Position numbers and translations under genes: made by a program | Notes under the pieces: generated by a model | What the model was told of the DNA's origin: nothing | The model's database searches: none | Seen by the model: only the letters and a program-made list of their open reading frames with translations | DNA from: Pantoea sp. At-9b | Lineage (GTDB): Bacteria > Pseudomonadota > Gammaproteobacteria > Enterobacterales > Enterobacteriaceae | Direction of reading: 5' to 3' | Length of the DNA stretch: 64,000 nucleotides | NCBI RefSeq assembly: GCF_000175935.2 | Contig: NC_014837.1 | Coordinates: 558,001-622,000, forward strand | Shown here: positions 57,557 through 64,000 of the stretch, one piece after another | Layout: every line of letters starts with the position of its first letter | Position numbering within the stretch: position 1 is the first letter of the stretch

Positions 57557-58021
57557 TTACCAGTGGCCGAGCACCACGTGGTGCGCAAACTCTTTCTCGC
57601 AATATTTGCACTTCAGATGCACTTCATTATCGCGTTTTTTTACCGCAAAACTGGAGAACACCGGCTCGCTGCGGCTGATGCAGTTGCCGTTCGGGCAGGT
57701 CAGTACGCGTTCGATGCGATCCGGCAACGTCGGAGCGATCTTCGCCACCACTTCGTATTCGTCGATGCGGTTGACCGTGGCATGGGGGGCATACACCGCC
57801 AATTGGTTGATCTGATCATCGGTGAGAAAGGTGTTCTCGATCTTGATCAGATCTTTACGTCCCATTTCGCCAGACGGCAGATTCAGGCCAATGGTGATGC
57901 GCTGATCGGTTTCAGTCAGGCGAAACAGCGACAGTAATTTAAAGCCTACCTGGGCCGGGATATGGTCAATCACCGTGCCGCGTTTAATGGCTTCAACCTG
58001 CAATTTGTTATCGTGTGTCAT
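57557..58021 (-). CDS. pyrI: PyrI, aspartate carbamoyltransferase regulatory chain
   Basis: PyrI binds CTP and ATP and a structural zinc, giving allosteric control to PyrB. The 154 residues have the allosteric domain ([31 protein letters not shown]) and the zinc domain with CPNGNC and CKYC (four cysteines), as in E. coli. It starts 13 bases after pyrB. Confidence 0.97.
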   Translation of the reverse strand: MTHDNKLQVEAIKRGTVIDHIPAQVGFKLLSLFRLTETDQRITIGLNLPSGEMGRKDLIKIENTFLTDDQINQLAVYAPHATVNRIDEYEVVAKIAPTLPDRIERVLTCPNGNCISRSEPVFSSFAVKKRDNEVHLKCKYCEKEFAHHVVLGHW

Positions 58022-58034
58022 GCTGTTTTCCTCC

Positions 58035-58970
58035 TTACAGAGCCAGATCGCGATTCAGGACCAGTGCCAGCAAGGCCTGGCGGGCGAAGATGCCATTACC
58101 GGCCTGCTGGAAATACCAGGCATGCGGTGTGCTGTCGACATCGGTAGTGATCTCATCAATACGCGGCAGCGGGTGCAGCACCTTCATATTGTCGCGCGCA
58201 CCGACCAGGTCGCTGGCACGCAGAATAAACTGTGCTTTGACGTTGGCGTATTCTGACGGGTCGAGACGCTCTTTCTGTACACGCGTCATGTACAGGATAT
58301 CCAGCTCAGGCATCACCTCTTCGATGCTGTCATGGCGCGACCAGTGGATGTTTTTCTCATCCAGCATATCGGTGATGTATGACGGCATCGCCAGGGCATC
58401 AGGGGCGATGAAAAAGAAGCGATTGCCGTCGAATTTCGCCAGCGCCTGGGTCAGGGAGTGCACGGTACGGCCATATTTCAGGTCGCCGACCATCGCCACG
58501 TTCAGGTTATCCAGACGGCTCTGGGTTTCGCGAATGGTGAACAGATCCAGCAGGGTCTGCGTCGGGTGCTGGTTGGCACCGTCTCCGGCGTTGAGAATCG
58601 GCACGCCGCCAGAAAATTCGGTGGCGAGGCGCGCGGCACCCTCCTGCGGATGGCGCATCACAATCGCATCGACATAGGTGCCAATCACCGAAATGGTATC
58701 GGCGAGGGTTTCACCTTTCTTGCCAAGCGAGGTGTTGCTCCCGTCGGCAAAACCTACCACTGAGGCACCGAGACGATGCATGGCGGTTTCAAACGACAGA
58801 CGGGTACGCGTTGAGGCTTCAAAGAAGCAGCTGGCGATGACGTTGTGTTTCAGCAACTCCGGCTGCGGATGCGCCTTGAGCTGCGCAGCGGTATGCAGTA
58901 CCAGCTCAAGCTCGTCGCGGCTGAGATCGTTAATTGAAATAATGTGCTTACGATATAGCGGGTTGGCCAT
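58035..58970 (-). CDS. pyrB: PyrB, aspartate carbamoyltransferase catalytic chain
   Basis: PyrB condenses carbamoyl phosphate with aspartate in pyrimidine synthesis. The 311 residues match E. coli PyrB and contain the carbamoyl-phosphate loop STRTR (53-57), the SLGKKGET loop, [14 protein letters not shown] and [19 protein letters not shown] precedes the ATG at 58970. Upstream lie a leader peptide gene and attenuator, so expression should respond to UTP level. Confidence 0.98.
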   Translation of the reverse strand: MANPLYRKHIISINDLSRDELELVLHTAAQLKAHPQPELLKHNVIASCFFEASTRTRLSFETAMHRLGASVVGFADGSNTSLGKKGETLADTISVIGTYVDAIVMRHPQEGAARLATEFSGGVPILNAGDGANQHPTQTLLDLFTIRETQSRLDNLNVAMVGDLKYGRTVHSLTQALAKFDGNRFFFIAPDALAMPSYITDMLDEKNIHWSRHDSIEEVMPELDILYMTRVQKERLDPSEYANVKAQFILRASDLVGARDNMKVLHPLPRIDEITTDVDSTPHAWYFQQAGNGIFARQALLALVLNRDLAL

Positions 58971-59002
58971 AGCTCTCTCCTCTGCGCTGCCGGATGACGG
59001 AC

Positions 59003-59028
59003 AAAAAAAAGCCCCTGCTTAAGGGGCT
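59003..59028 (-). terminator. pyrBI attenuator
   Basis: Read on the minus strand, AGCCCCT and AGGGGCT (59022-59028 and 59010-59016) form a hairpin followed by eight T. It overlaps the end of the pyrL frame, the arrangement of the UTP-sensitive pyrBI attenuator of E. coli. Confidence 0.88.
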
Positions 59029-59120
59029 TGATTTGCGATCGATTGATGACGGAAAGAAACAGGTGCGCCGCCAGCTTTCTGGCGTAATTGAGCGTCAAAT
59101 TGTGCGCTGCGCTGTTGCAT
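59019..59120 (-). CDS. pyrL: PyrL-type leader peptide
   Basis: A 33-codon frame (MQQRSAQFDAQLRQKAGGAP then VSFRHQSIANQAP) starts at an ATG preceded by GGGAGGAAGC and ends with a TAA inside the attenuator stem. Its sequence differs from E. coli PyrL, as expected, because only coupled translation matters. The CCTGTTTCTTTCC stretch before the attenuator is the T-rich pause region. Coupled translation through the hairpin would prevent termination when UTP is low. Confidence 0.7.
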   Translation of the reverse strand: MQQRSAQFDAQLRQKAGGAPVSFRHQSIANQAP

Positions 59121-59145
59121 GCTTCCTCCCGGCAAATTGTGGCGC

Positions 59146-59173
59146 ATTATACGCATTCACTGATTTGCATCAA
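59146..59173 (-). promoter_or_regulatory. pyrLBI promoter
   Basis: On the minus strand: TTGATG (59173-59168), a 16-base spacer and a perfect TATAAT (59151-59146), about 25 bases before the pyrL ATG. Confidence 0.7.
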
Positions 59174-59214
59174 GCAGAAATCGCACGCGAGGTAATCGTT
59201 TGCTGTGGCCTGAA

Positions 59215-60222
59215 TTACGGTTGGCCGAGCGTAGCCACCATGACCGCTTTAATGGTGTGCATGCGGTTTTCTGCCTGGTCAAACACAATGCTGTGTGTCG
59301 ATTCAAACACTTCATTACTGACTTCCATGCCGTCGCTCAGACCATACTGCTCGGCCATCTGACGTCCCAGCGTGGTTTGATCATCATGAAACGCAGGCAG
59401 GCAGTGCAGGAACTTCACCTGCGGATTGCCGGTCAGCGCCAGCATCGCGCTGTTCACCTGGTAAGGACGCAGCAGCGCGATACGATCGGACCACACGGAT
59501 TTGTCTTCTCCCATCGAGACCCACACGTCAGTGTAGATGAAATCCGCACCCTGTACGCCAGCAGCAATATCTTCGGTCAACGTAATTTTGCCGCCGGTTT
59601 TCTGTGCTGCGATCTGGCATTGCTCCACCAGTTGTTCTTCTGGCCAGCAGCCTTTCGGGGCCACCAGACGCAGATCCAGCCCGACCATCGCCGCCGCTTC
59701 CAGCATGCTGTTACCCATGTTATTGCGGGCATCGCCAACATACACCAGCGTCATTTCGTTCAGGGATTTTTGCGGCAGATGTTCCTGCATGGTCAGCAGG
59801 TCGGCCAGCAACTGGGTGGGATGGAATTCGGTGGTCAGACCGTTCCACACCGGCACACCGGCATGCTCCGCCAGGGTTTCCACCAGCGCCTGACCATAGC
59901 CGCGATATTGAATACCGTCATACATGCGTCCCAGCACGCGTGCGGTGTCCTTCATCGATTCTTTATGGCCGATCTGGCTGCCACTTGGGCCGAGGTAAGT
60001 GACGTTAGCACCTTGATCATAAGCGGCAACTTCGAAAGAGCAACGGGTACGGGTCGAGTCTTTTTCGAAGATGAGCGCGATGTTTTTACCTTTCAGGTAC
60101 TGCGTTTCGCTGGCGTTTTTCTTTGCGTGTTTTAATTCACCGGCCAATCTTAACAGGTAATCAATTTCTGCTGGGGTGAAGTCCAGCAATCTCAGGAAAT
60201 GGCGTTGGTTCAGCTGACTCAT
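59215..60222 (-). CDS. argI: ArgI, ornithine carbamoyltransferase
   Basis: ArgI makes citrulline from ornithine and carbamoyl phosphate in arginine synthesis. From the ATG at 60222 it has 335 residues (E. coli 334) with STRTR (56-60), the [17 protein letters not shown] segment, and HCLPAFHD near the C terminus. GGAG lies 6 bases before the ATG; the ATG at 60234 is less likely. It is next to pyrB on the same strand, two paralogous transcarbamoylases side by side as in E. coli. Tandem ARG boxes lie upstream. Confidence 0.97.
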   Translation of the reverse strand: MSQLNQRHFLRLLDFTPAEIDYLLRLAGELKHAKKNASETQYLKGKNIALIFEKDSTRTRCSFEVAAYDQGANVTYLGPSGSQIGHKESMKDTARVLGRMYDGIQYRGYGQALVETLAEHAGVPVWNGLTTEFHPTQLLADLLTMQEHLPQKSLNEMTLVYVGDARNNMGNSMLEAAAMVGLDLRLVAPKGCWPEEQLVEQCQIAAQKTGGKITLTEDIAAGVQGADFIYTDVWVSMGEDKSVWSDRIALLRPYQVNSAMLALTGNPQVKFLHCLPAFHDDQTTLGRQMAEQYGLSDGMEVSNEVFESTHSIVFDQAENRMHTIKAVMVATLGQP

Positions 60223-60246
60223 ACAGCGCTCCATGTGGGCATCATA

Positions 60247-60288
60247 AATGAATTAAAATTCAATCTAACCGTATGAATATGCATTTTC
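60247..60288. promoter_or_regulatory. Tandem ARG boxes (ArgR operator) of argI
   Basis: AATGAATTAAAATTCAAT at 60247-60264 matches the ARG box core TGAATWWWWATTCA perfectly. A second, degenerate box with TGAATATGCAT follows within 60268-60288. Tandem boxes bind one ArgR hexamer and repress argI when arginine is plentiful. Confidence 0.8.
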
Positions 60289-60386
60289 AACCCCGGCGTT
60301 AAGAAACTTTCTGTTTTGAGTAGTGGCGCGCGAGGCAGTGTGGGAAAATAATTGCATTCATTGCCGAACATTTTGAGGACATCCCT

Positions 60387-60806
60387 ATGGCATACGAAGC
60401 ATTGCTGGAAGAACAACGCGAAGAGACGCGGTTGATCATTGATGAGTTACTGGAAGATGGCAGCGATCCGGATGCGCTGTACACCATTGAGCATCATCTC
60501 TCCTGCAACAATTTTGACTCGCTGGAAAAAGCGGCGGTGGATGCCTTCAAGCTGGGCTATGAAGTCACCGAACCGGAAGAGTTGGAACTGGAAGATGGCA
60601 GCACGGTGATGTGTGTCGATATCCTGAGCGAAGCCGCGCTGAAACCCGAGCTGATTGATGCTCAGGTGGAGCAACTGGTCAATCTGGCGGGTAAATACAA
60701 CGTTGATTACGACGGCTGGGGCACCTACTTCGAAGACCCGGACGCGGAAGACGAAGATGACGACGGCGACTTCATCGATGATGAAGACGACGGTGTGCGT
60801 CACTAA
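60387..60806 (+). CDS. rraB: RraB, regulator of RNase E activity
   Basis: RraB binds the RNase E scaffold region and inhibits cleavage of a subset of RNAs. The 139 residues (E. coli 138) have [31 protein letters not shown], the [13 protein letters not shown] core, [13 protein letters not shown] and a very acidic C-terminal tail. It is divergent from argI, as in E. coli, with the ARG boxes in the shared intergenic region. Confidence 0.96.
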   Translation: MAYEALLEEQREETRLIIDELLEDGSDPDALYTIEHHLSCNNFDSLEKAAVDAFKLGYEVTEPEELELEDGSTVMCVDILSEAALKPELIDAQVEQLVNLAGKYNVDYDGWGTYFEDPDAEDEDDDGDFIDDEDDGVRH

Positions 60807-60863
60807 GCATGAACGGGCGGCCATGTTGCTGCCCGTATTTTTTTCCCGCAGATAAAGACATTC

Positions 60864-61625
60864 ATGAATTACGCCCCGCTATTAGCACCTATCCATCAGT
60901 TTCTGCATTGCCGGACACCACAGGCGTGGATCGATGAGGCGCGCAAGCCAGAAAACCTGACGCTGCTGCTGACCGATCATATGGTTTGTGAGTTGAAAGC
61001 GGCGCAAACCGCCGTCTGGCTGATTCGTAAATATGTGGCCGATAAGCCGAGTGGGGATGCCATCCTCGCGTGGTTGCAACCCTATGAAGATTTTATTTTT
61101 GGTGAAGATCATGACAGCAACTTCATCAACGCCCATAAAAATCTGACCAAAAGCATCATCGTGCGTAACGAACTGCCGTGGGCGGATGAGCTGGTGGAAA
61201 AGATGGTGCTGCTGATAAAAGAAGAGCTGCATCATTTTTATCAGGTTTGGGAAATCATGCAGGCACGCGGCCTGCCGTATCGCAAAATCACCGCCAGCCG
61301 TTACGCCAAAGGGCTGCTGCGTGAGGTCACCACCCATGAGCCGGATACGCTGGTGGATAAGCTGATTTGCGGTGCTTACATCGAAGCGCGTTCCTGTGAA
61401 CGTTTTGCCAGCCTGGCACCGTATCTGGATGAGCAACTGGAGAAGTTTTACATCTCGCTGCTGCGTTCAGAAGCACGCCATTATCAGGATTACCTGACGC
61501 TGGCGGCACAGATTTCACCGAAGGACATTGCGCCACGCGTGCGGGCGATTGGTGAGGCAGAAGGGCGCTTAATCAGCGAGCCGGATAGCGAGTTGCGCTT
61601 TCACAGTGGCGTGCCGGTGTTTTAA
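60864..61625 (+). CDS. miaE: MiaE, tRNA 2-methylthio-cis-ribozeatin hydroxylase
   Basis: MiaE is a nonheme diiron monooxygenase that hydroxylates ms2i6A37 in tRNA, as described in Salmonella; E. coli K-12 lacks it. The 253 residues show the ferritin-like helices with carboxylate/His ligands: DHMVCELKAAQTA, KEELHHFYQVWEIM, GAYIEARSCERF and LRSEARHYQDYL. It follows rraB by 57 bases on the same strand. Two tandem repeat units come directly after the stop. Confidence 0.93.
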   Translation: MNYAPLLAPIHQFLHCRTPQAWIDEARKPENLTLLLTDHMVCELKAAQTAVWLIRKYVADKPSGDAILAWLQPYEDFIFGEDHDSNFINAHKNLTKSIIVRNELPWADELVEKMVLLIKEELHHFYQVWEIMQARGLPYRKITASRYAKGLLREVTTHEPDTLVDKLICGAYIEARSCERFASLAPYLDEQLEKFYISLLRSEARHYQDYLTLAAQISPKDIAPRVRAIGEAEGRLISEPDSELRFHSGVPVF

Positions 61626-61629
61626 TGGA

Positions 61630-61748
61630 GTGCGCGCTGTTGCCCTCACCCTAACCCTCTCCCGCAAGCGGGAGAGGGAAATTACAGGGTGCGCGCTGTT
61701 GCCCTCACCCTAACCCTCTCCCGCAAGCGGGGGAGGGAAATTATAAGG
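61630..61748. repeat. Tandem duplicated CTCACCC-type repeat unit
   Basis: Two nearly identical units of about 59 bases (61630-61688 and 61689-61748) start GTGCGCGCTGTTGCCCTCAC. Each holds a CTCACCC/CTCTCCCGC hairpin element (61643-61678 and 61702-61737). They fill the gap between miaE and the convergent acetyltransferase gene. The stop codon of that gene (61741-61743) lies inside the second unit. Confidence 0.85.
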
Positions 61749-62250
61749 TACGCAGCATGCGCACTTCACAATCCACATGCCCGGTGCAGCCCATCGCGGT
61801 ATCAATCAGCGTGAAGCCCAGCGACTCATACAGCTTAATGGCGCGGGTCAGGCTGGCAGTGGTTTCCAGATAACAACGGCGGAAACCCTGCTGGCGCGCA
61901 TACTCCATCGCGCGGAGTGCCAGATCACGTGCCAGGCCGAAGCCGCGTGCTTCTGGCAGAAAGTACATCTTCTGCAATTCACAAATATCGGGTGCACTGC
62001 ACGCCAGAGGCGCGACGCCGCCACCGCCCAGCACGTTGCCCTGATGCTCGACAATCCAGTAGGCGCTGTTCGCCTCGCTGTACAATTCAAACAGTCGGTC
62101 CAGATTGGGATCGGACACGGTATAGCCTTTGTCAGCAGTCAGACCGAATTCGGCAGAAACATCACGAATTACCCGAGCAATCAGCGGATTATCGGCTGCG
62201 GTAATTGGACGAACCTGAAGATTCAGCGGGGTGACAGTGGTCATGAGCAT
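61741..62250 (-). CDS. yjgM: YjgM-like GNAT acetyltransferase
   Basis: A 169-residue GNAT N-acetyltransferase close to E. coli YjgM (167 residues): [47 protein letters not shown] (the acetyl-CoA loop) and [13 protein letters not shown]. YjgM has been linked to aspartate acetylation in E. coli; that role here is by family only. The start is ATG at 62250 or 62244. It lies downstream of valS on the same strand, after a terminator. Its TAA is formed at the edge of a repeat unit. Confidence 0.9.
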   Translation of the reverse strand: MLMTTVTPLNLQVRPITAADNPLIARVIRDVSAEFGLTADKGYTVSDPNLDRLFELYSEANSAYWIVEHQGNVLGGGGVAPLACSAPDICELQKMYFLPEARGFGLARDLALRAMEYARQQGFRRCYLETTASLTRAIKLYESLGFTLIDTAMGCTGHVDCEVRMLRTL

Positions 62251-62261
62251 CTCATCCGATA

Positions 62262-62287
62262 GAAAAAAGCCGGGCAGTGCCCGGCTT
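62262..62287 (-). terminator. valS terminator
   Basis: AGCCGGG and CCCGGCT arms within 62268-62286 make a strong stem; on the minus strand it is followed by a T-run (A6 on the plus strand at 62263-62268). It lies about 26 bases after the valS stop. Confidence 0.85.
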
Positions 62288-62312
62288 CGGTTAAGCAGTT
62301 GGCCTGAAACGA

Positions 62313-64000
62313 TTACAATGCCGCAATCACGCCCTGCTGTTCAATCAGTTTTGCTTTTGATTGTTCCAGTTCCGCTGCACGCTCGCGCTCTTTCGCTACT
62401 ACCGCTTCCGGTGCGCGGGCAACAAAGCCTTCGTTCGCCAGCTTAGTCTGGATCTTCTCGATCTCGACATCCAGCTTGGTCAGCTCTTTCGCCAGACGGT
62501 CCAGCTCCGCTTCCTTGTTCACCAGGTCCGCCATCGGGATCAGCAGTTCAGCACCTTCAACGATCTTGGTCACCGATACCGGGCCTTTCACGCCCGCAGG
62601 CAGAATGGTCAGGCTTTCCAGGCGAGCCAGACGCGACAGGAAGTTGCGGTTCTCTTCCACGCGACGCAGTGCCGCAGGGGAACAATCGCGCAGCAGGACA
62701 TCCAGCGGCTTGCTCAGGGCGATGTTCATCTCGGCGCGGATATTACGTACCGCGACAATCGCCTGCTTCATCCACTCGATATCCGCTTTCGCTTCCGCAT
62801 CTTCTTTCGCCGCATCGTACTGCGGGAACGGTTGCAGCATGATGGTGTCGTCACTGATATTTTTCAGTACTTTGACACGCTGCCAGATGGTCTCGGTGAT
62901 AAACGGAATGATCGGGTGCGCCAGACGCAGCAGCGCTTCCAGCACCGTCACCAGCGTATTACGCGTGCCGCGCAGCTCCGCTTCGCTGCCGTTGTTCATC
63001 ACCGGCTTGGTCAGCTCCAGATACCAGTCGCAGAACTGGTTCCAGGTGAAGTCGTACAGCAGGTTCGCGGCGATATCGAAACGATAGCTATCCAGCGCTT
63101 CACGGTAGGCTTTCACCGTGCTGTTGAACTCGGTGAGGATCCAGCGATCCGCCAGCGACAGCTTCATTTCGCCGCCGTTCTGGCCGCAATCCTGATCTTC
63201 GGTGTTCATCAGCACAAAGCGGCTGGCGTTCCACAGCTTGTTACAGAAGTTGCGGTAGCCTTCAAGGCGCTTCATGTCCCAGTTGATGTCACGGCCGGTT
63301 GAAGCCAGCGCCGCGAGGGTAAAGCGCAGCGCATCGGTGCCTGATGGTAAGATGCCGTCCGGGAACTGCTTCTCGGTACGTTTGCGGATCTTATCAGCCA
63401 GTTGCGGCTGCATCATGTTACCGGTACGTTTTTCCAGCAGGTCTTCCAGCGAAATGCCGTCCACCATATCCAGCGGATCGATGACGTTGCCTTTCGACTT
63501 GGACATTTTCTGCCCTTCTTCGTCACGGATCAGACCGGTGATATACACGGTCTTGAACGGCACCTGCGGCTTGCCGTCTTCATCTTTCATGAAGTGCATG
63601 GTCAGCATGATCATGCGGGCGATCCAGAAGAAGATGATGTCGAAGCCGCTCACCAGCACGCTGGTTGGGTGGAAGGTGCGCAGCGCTTCGGTGTTCTCCG
63701 GCCAGCCGAGGGTGGAGAAGGTCCACAGGCCAGAAGAGAACCAGGTATCCAGCACGTCTTCGTCCTGACGCAACGCCACGTCTGCGGCGAGGTTGTTTTC
63801 CTGACGCACTTCTTCTTCGGTGCGACCCACATACACGTTGCCGTGATTGTCGTACCACGCCGGGATACGGTGACCCCACCACAGCTGGCGGGAAATACAC
63901 CAGTCCTGAATGTCACGCATCCAGGAGAAATACATGTTTTCGTACTGCTTCGGCACGAACTGGATGTCGCCGTTCTCTACCGCTTCGACCGCGACTTTCG
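62313..64000 (-). CDS. valS: ValS, valyl-tRNA synthetase (5' part outside window)
   Basis: ValS charges tRNA-Val and edits mischarged threonine. Only the C-terminal 562 residues or so are in the window; the frame is open to the right edge, so the internal ATG at 63956 is not the start. Visible are the end of the catalytic region ([18 protein letters not shown]), the class I signature KMSKS in [15 protein letters not shown], the anticodon-binding helical domain ([19 protein letters not shown]) and the C-terminal coiled coil (about the last 70 residues) typical of ValRS. The sequence agrees closely with E. coli. Confidence 0.97.
   Translation of the reverse strand, partial: KVAVEAVENGDIQFVPKQYENMYFSWMRDIQDWCISRQLWWGHRIPAWYDNHGNVYVGRTEEEVRQENNLAADVALRQDEDVLDTWFSSGLWTFSTLGWPENTEALRTFHPTSVLVSGFDIIFFWIARMIMLTMHFMKDEDGKPQVPFKTVYITGLIRDEEGQKMSKSKGNVIDPLDMVDGISLEDLLEKRTGNMMQPQLADKIRKRTEKQFPDGILPSGTDALRFTLAALASTGRDINWDMKRLEGYRNFCNKLWNASRFVLMNTEDQDCGQNGGEMKLSLADRWILTEFNSTVKAYREALDSYRFDIAANLLYDFTWNQFCDWYLELTKPVMNNGSEAELRGTRNTLVTVLEALLRLAHPIIPFITETIWQRVKVLKNISDDTIMLQPFPQYDAAKEDAEAKADIEWMKQAIVAVRNIRAEMNIALSKPLDVLLRDCSPAALRRVEENRNFLSRLARLESLTILPAGVKGPVSVTKIVEGAELLIPMADLVNKEAELDRLAKELTKLDVEIEKIQTKLANEGFVARAPEAVVAKERERAAELEQSKAKLIEQQGVIAAL

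Overview
The window is a chromosomal stretch from a member of the Enterobacterales, most likely the Erwiniaceae (Pantoea/Erwinia-like). Nearly every housekeeping protein aligns residue for residue with its E. coli counterpart. The gene order, however, is that of a relative: miaE is present, basRS sits beside dacB, and several E. coli neighbours (yhbE, argG, mtr) are missing. Comparisons with E. coli are from memory of those proteins, not from a database search. No prophage, transposase, integrase, CRISPR array or rRNA operon is visible.

Region 1 (1-2.7 kb) holds the 5' end of ispB, then rplU-rpmA and obgE. Region 2 (2.8-21.0 kb) is the accessory block, a compact enterobactin locus in five alternating units: entCEBAH (-), fepB (+), entS (-), fepDGC (+), fes-ybdZ-entF (-) and fepA (+). 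Fur-box-like sequences lie in the three divergent promoter regions. The locus makes 2,3-dihydroxybenzoate (EntCBA), assembles enterobactin (EntE, EntB ArCP, EntF with its MbtH partner YbdZ), exports it (EntS), takes up the ferric form (FepA, FepB, FepDGC) and hydrolyses it (Fes). EntH clears misloaded carrier protein. The phosphopantetheinyl transferase entD and fepE, part of the E. coli cluster, are absent here. The block sits between obgE and the basS-basR-dacB operon, and the fepA and basS stop codons overlap.

Region 3 (21.0-43.5 kb) is a conserved information-processing core: basSR-dacB, greA with a GraL-like leader, yhbY, rlmE, ftsH, folP, glmM, secG, tRNA-Leu(GAG), tRNA-fMet(CAT), rimP-nusA-infB-rbfA-truB-rpsO-pnp, nlpI and deaD. 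Region 4 (43.5-54.5 kb) has a divergent SDR/AraC pair, a YhbW-like flavin monooxygenase, the oxygen-independent ubiquinone genes ubiU-ubiV and ubiT, small genes yhbS, yhbQ and yhbP, the permease yraQ, and the anaerobic ribonucleotide reductase genes nrdD-nrdG behind a pair of NrdR-like boxes. Region 5 (54.5-64 kb) has a GH20 hexosaminidase, ridA, the attenuated pyrL-pyrBI operon, argI with ARG boxes, rraB, miaE, a GNAT acetyltransferase gene and the 3' part of valS.

Three families of small palindromic intergenic repeats are scattered through the window: an ERIC element, a CTCACCC/CTCTCCCGC family, and a GTAGCGGCGCGATTTATCGCGC family. I found no obviously new multigene system. The most unusual points are an SDR whose catalytic Tyr is Trp, a 33-residue NrdG extension antisense to yraQ, a possible leader peptide overlapping the fepA start, an ERIC element in the fepDGC leader, and the placement of the enterobactin locus against the iron-sensing BasS kinase gene.
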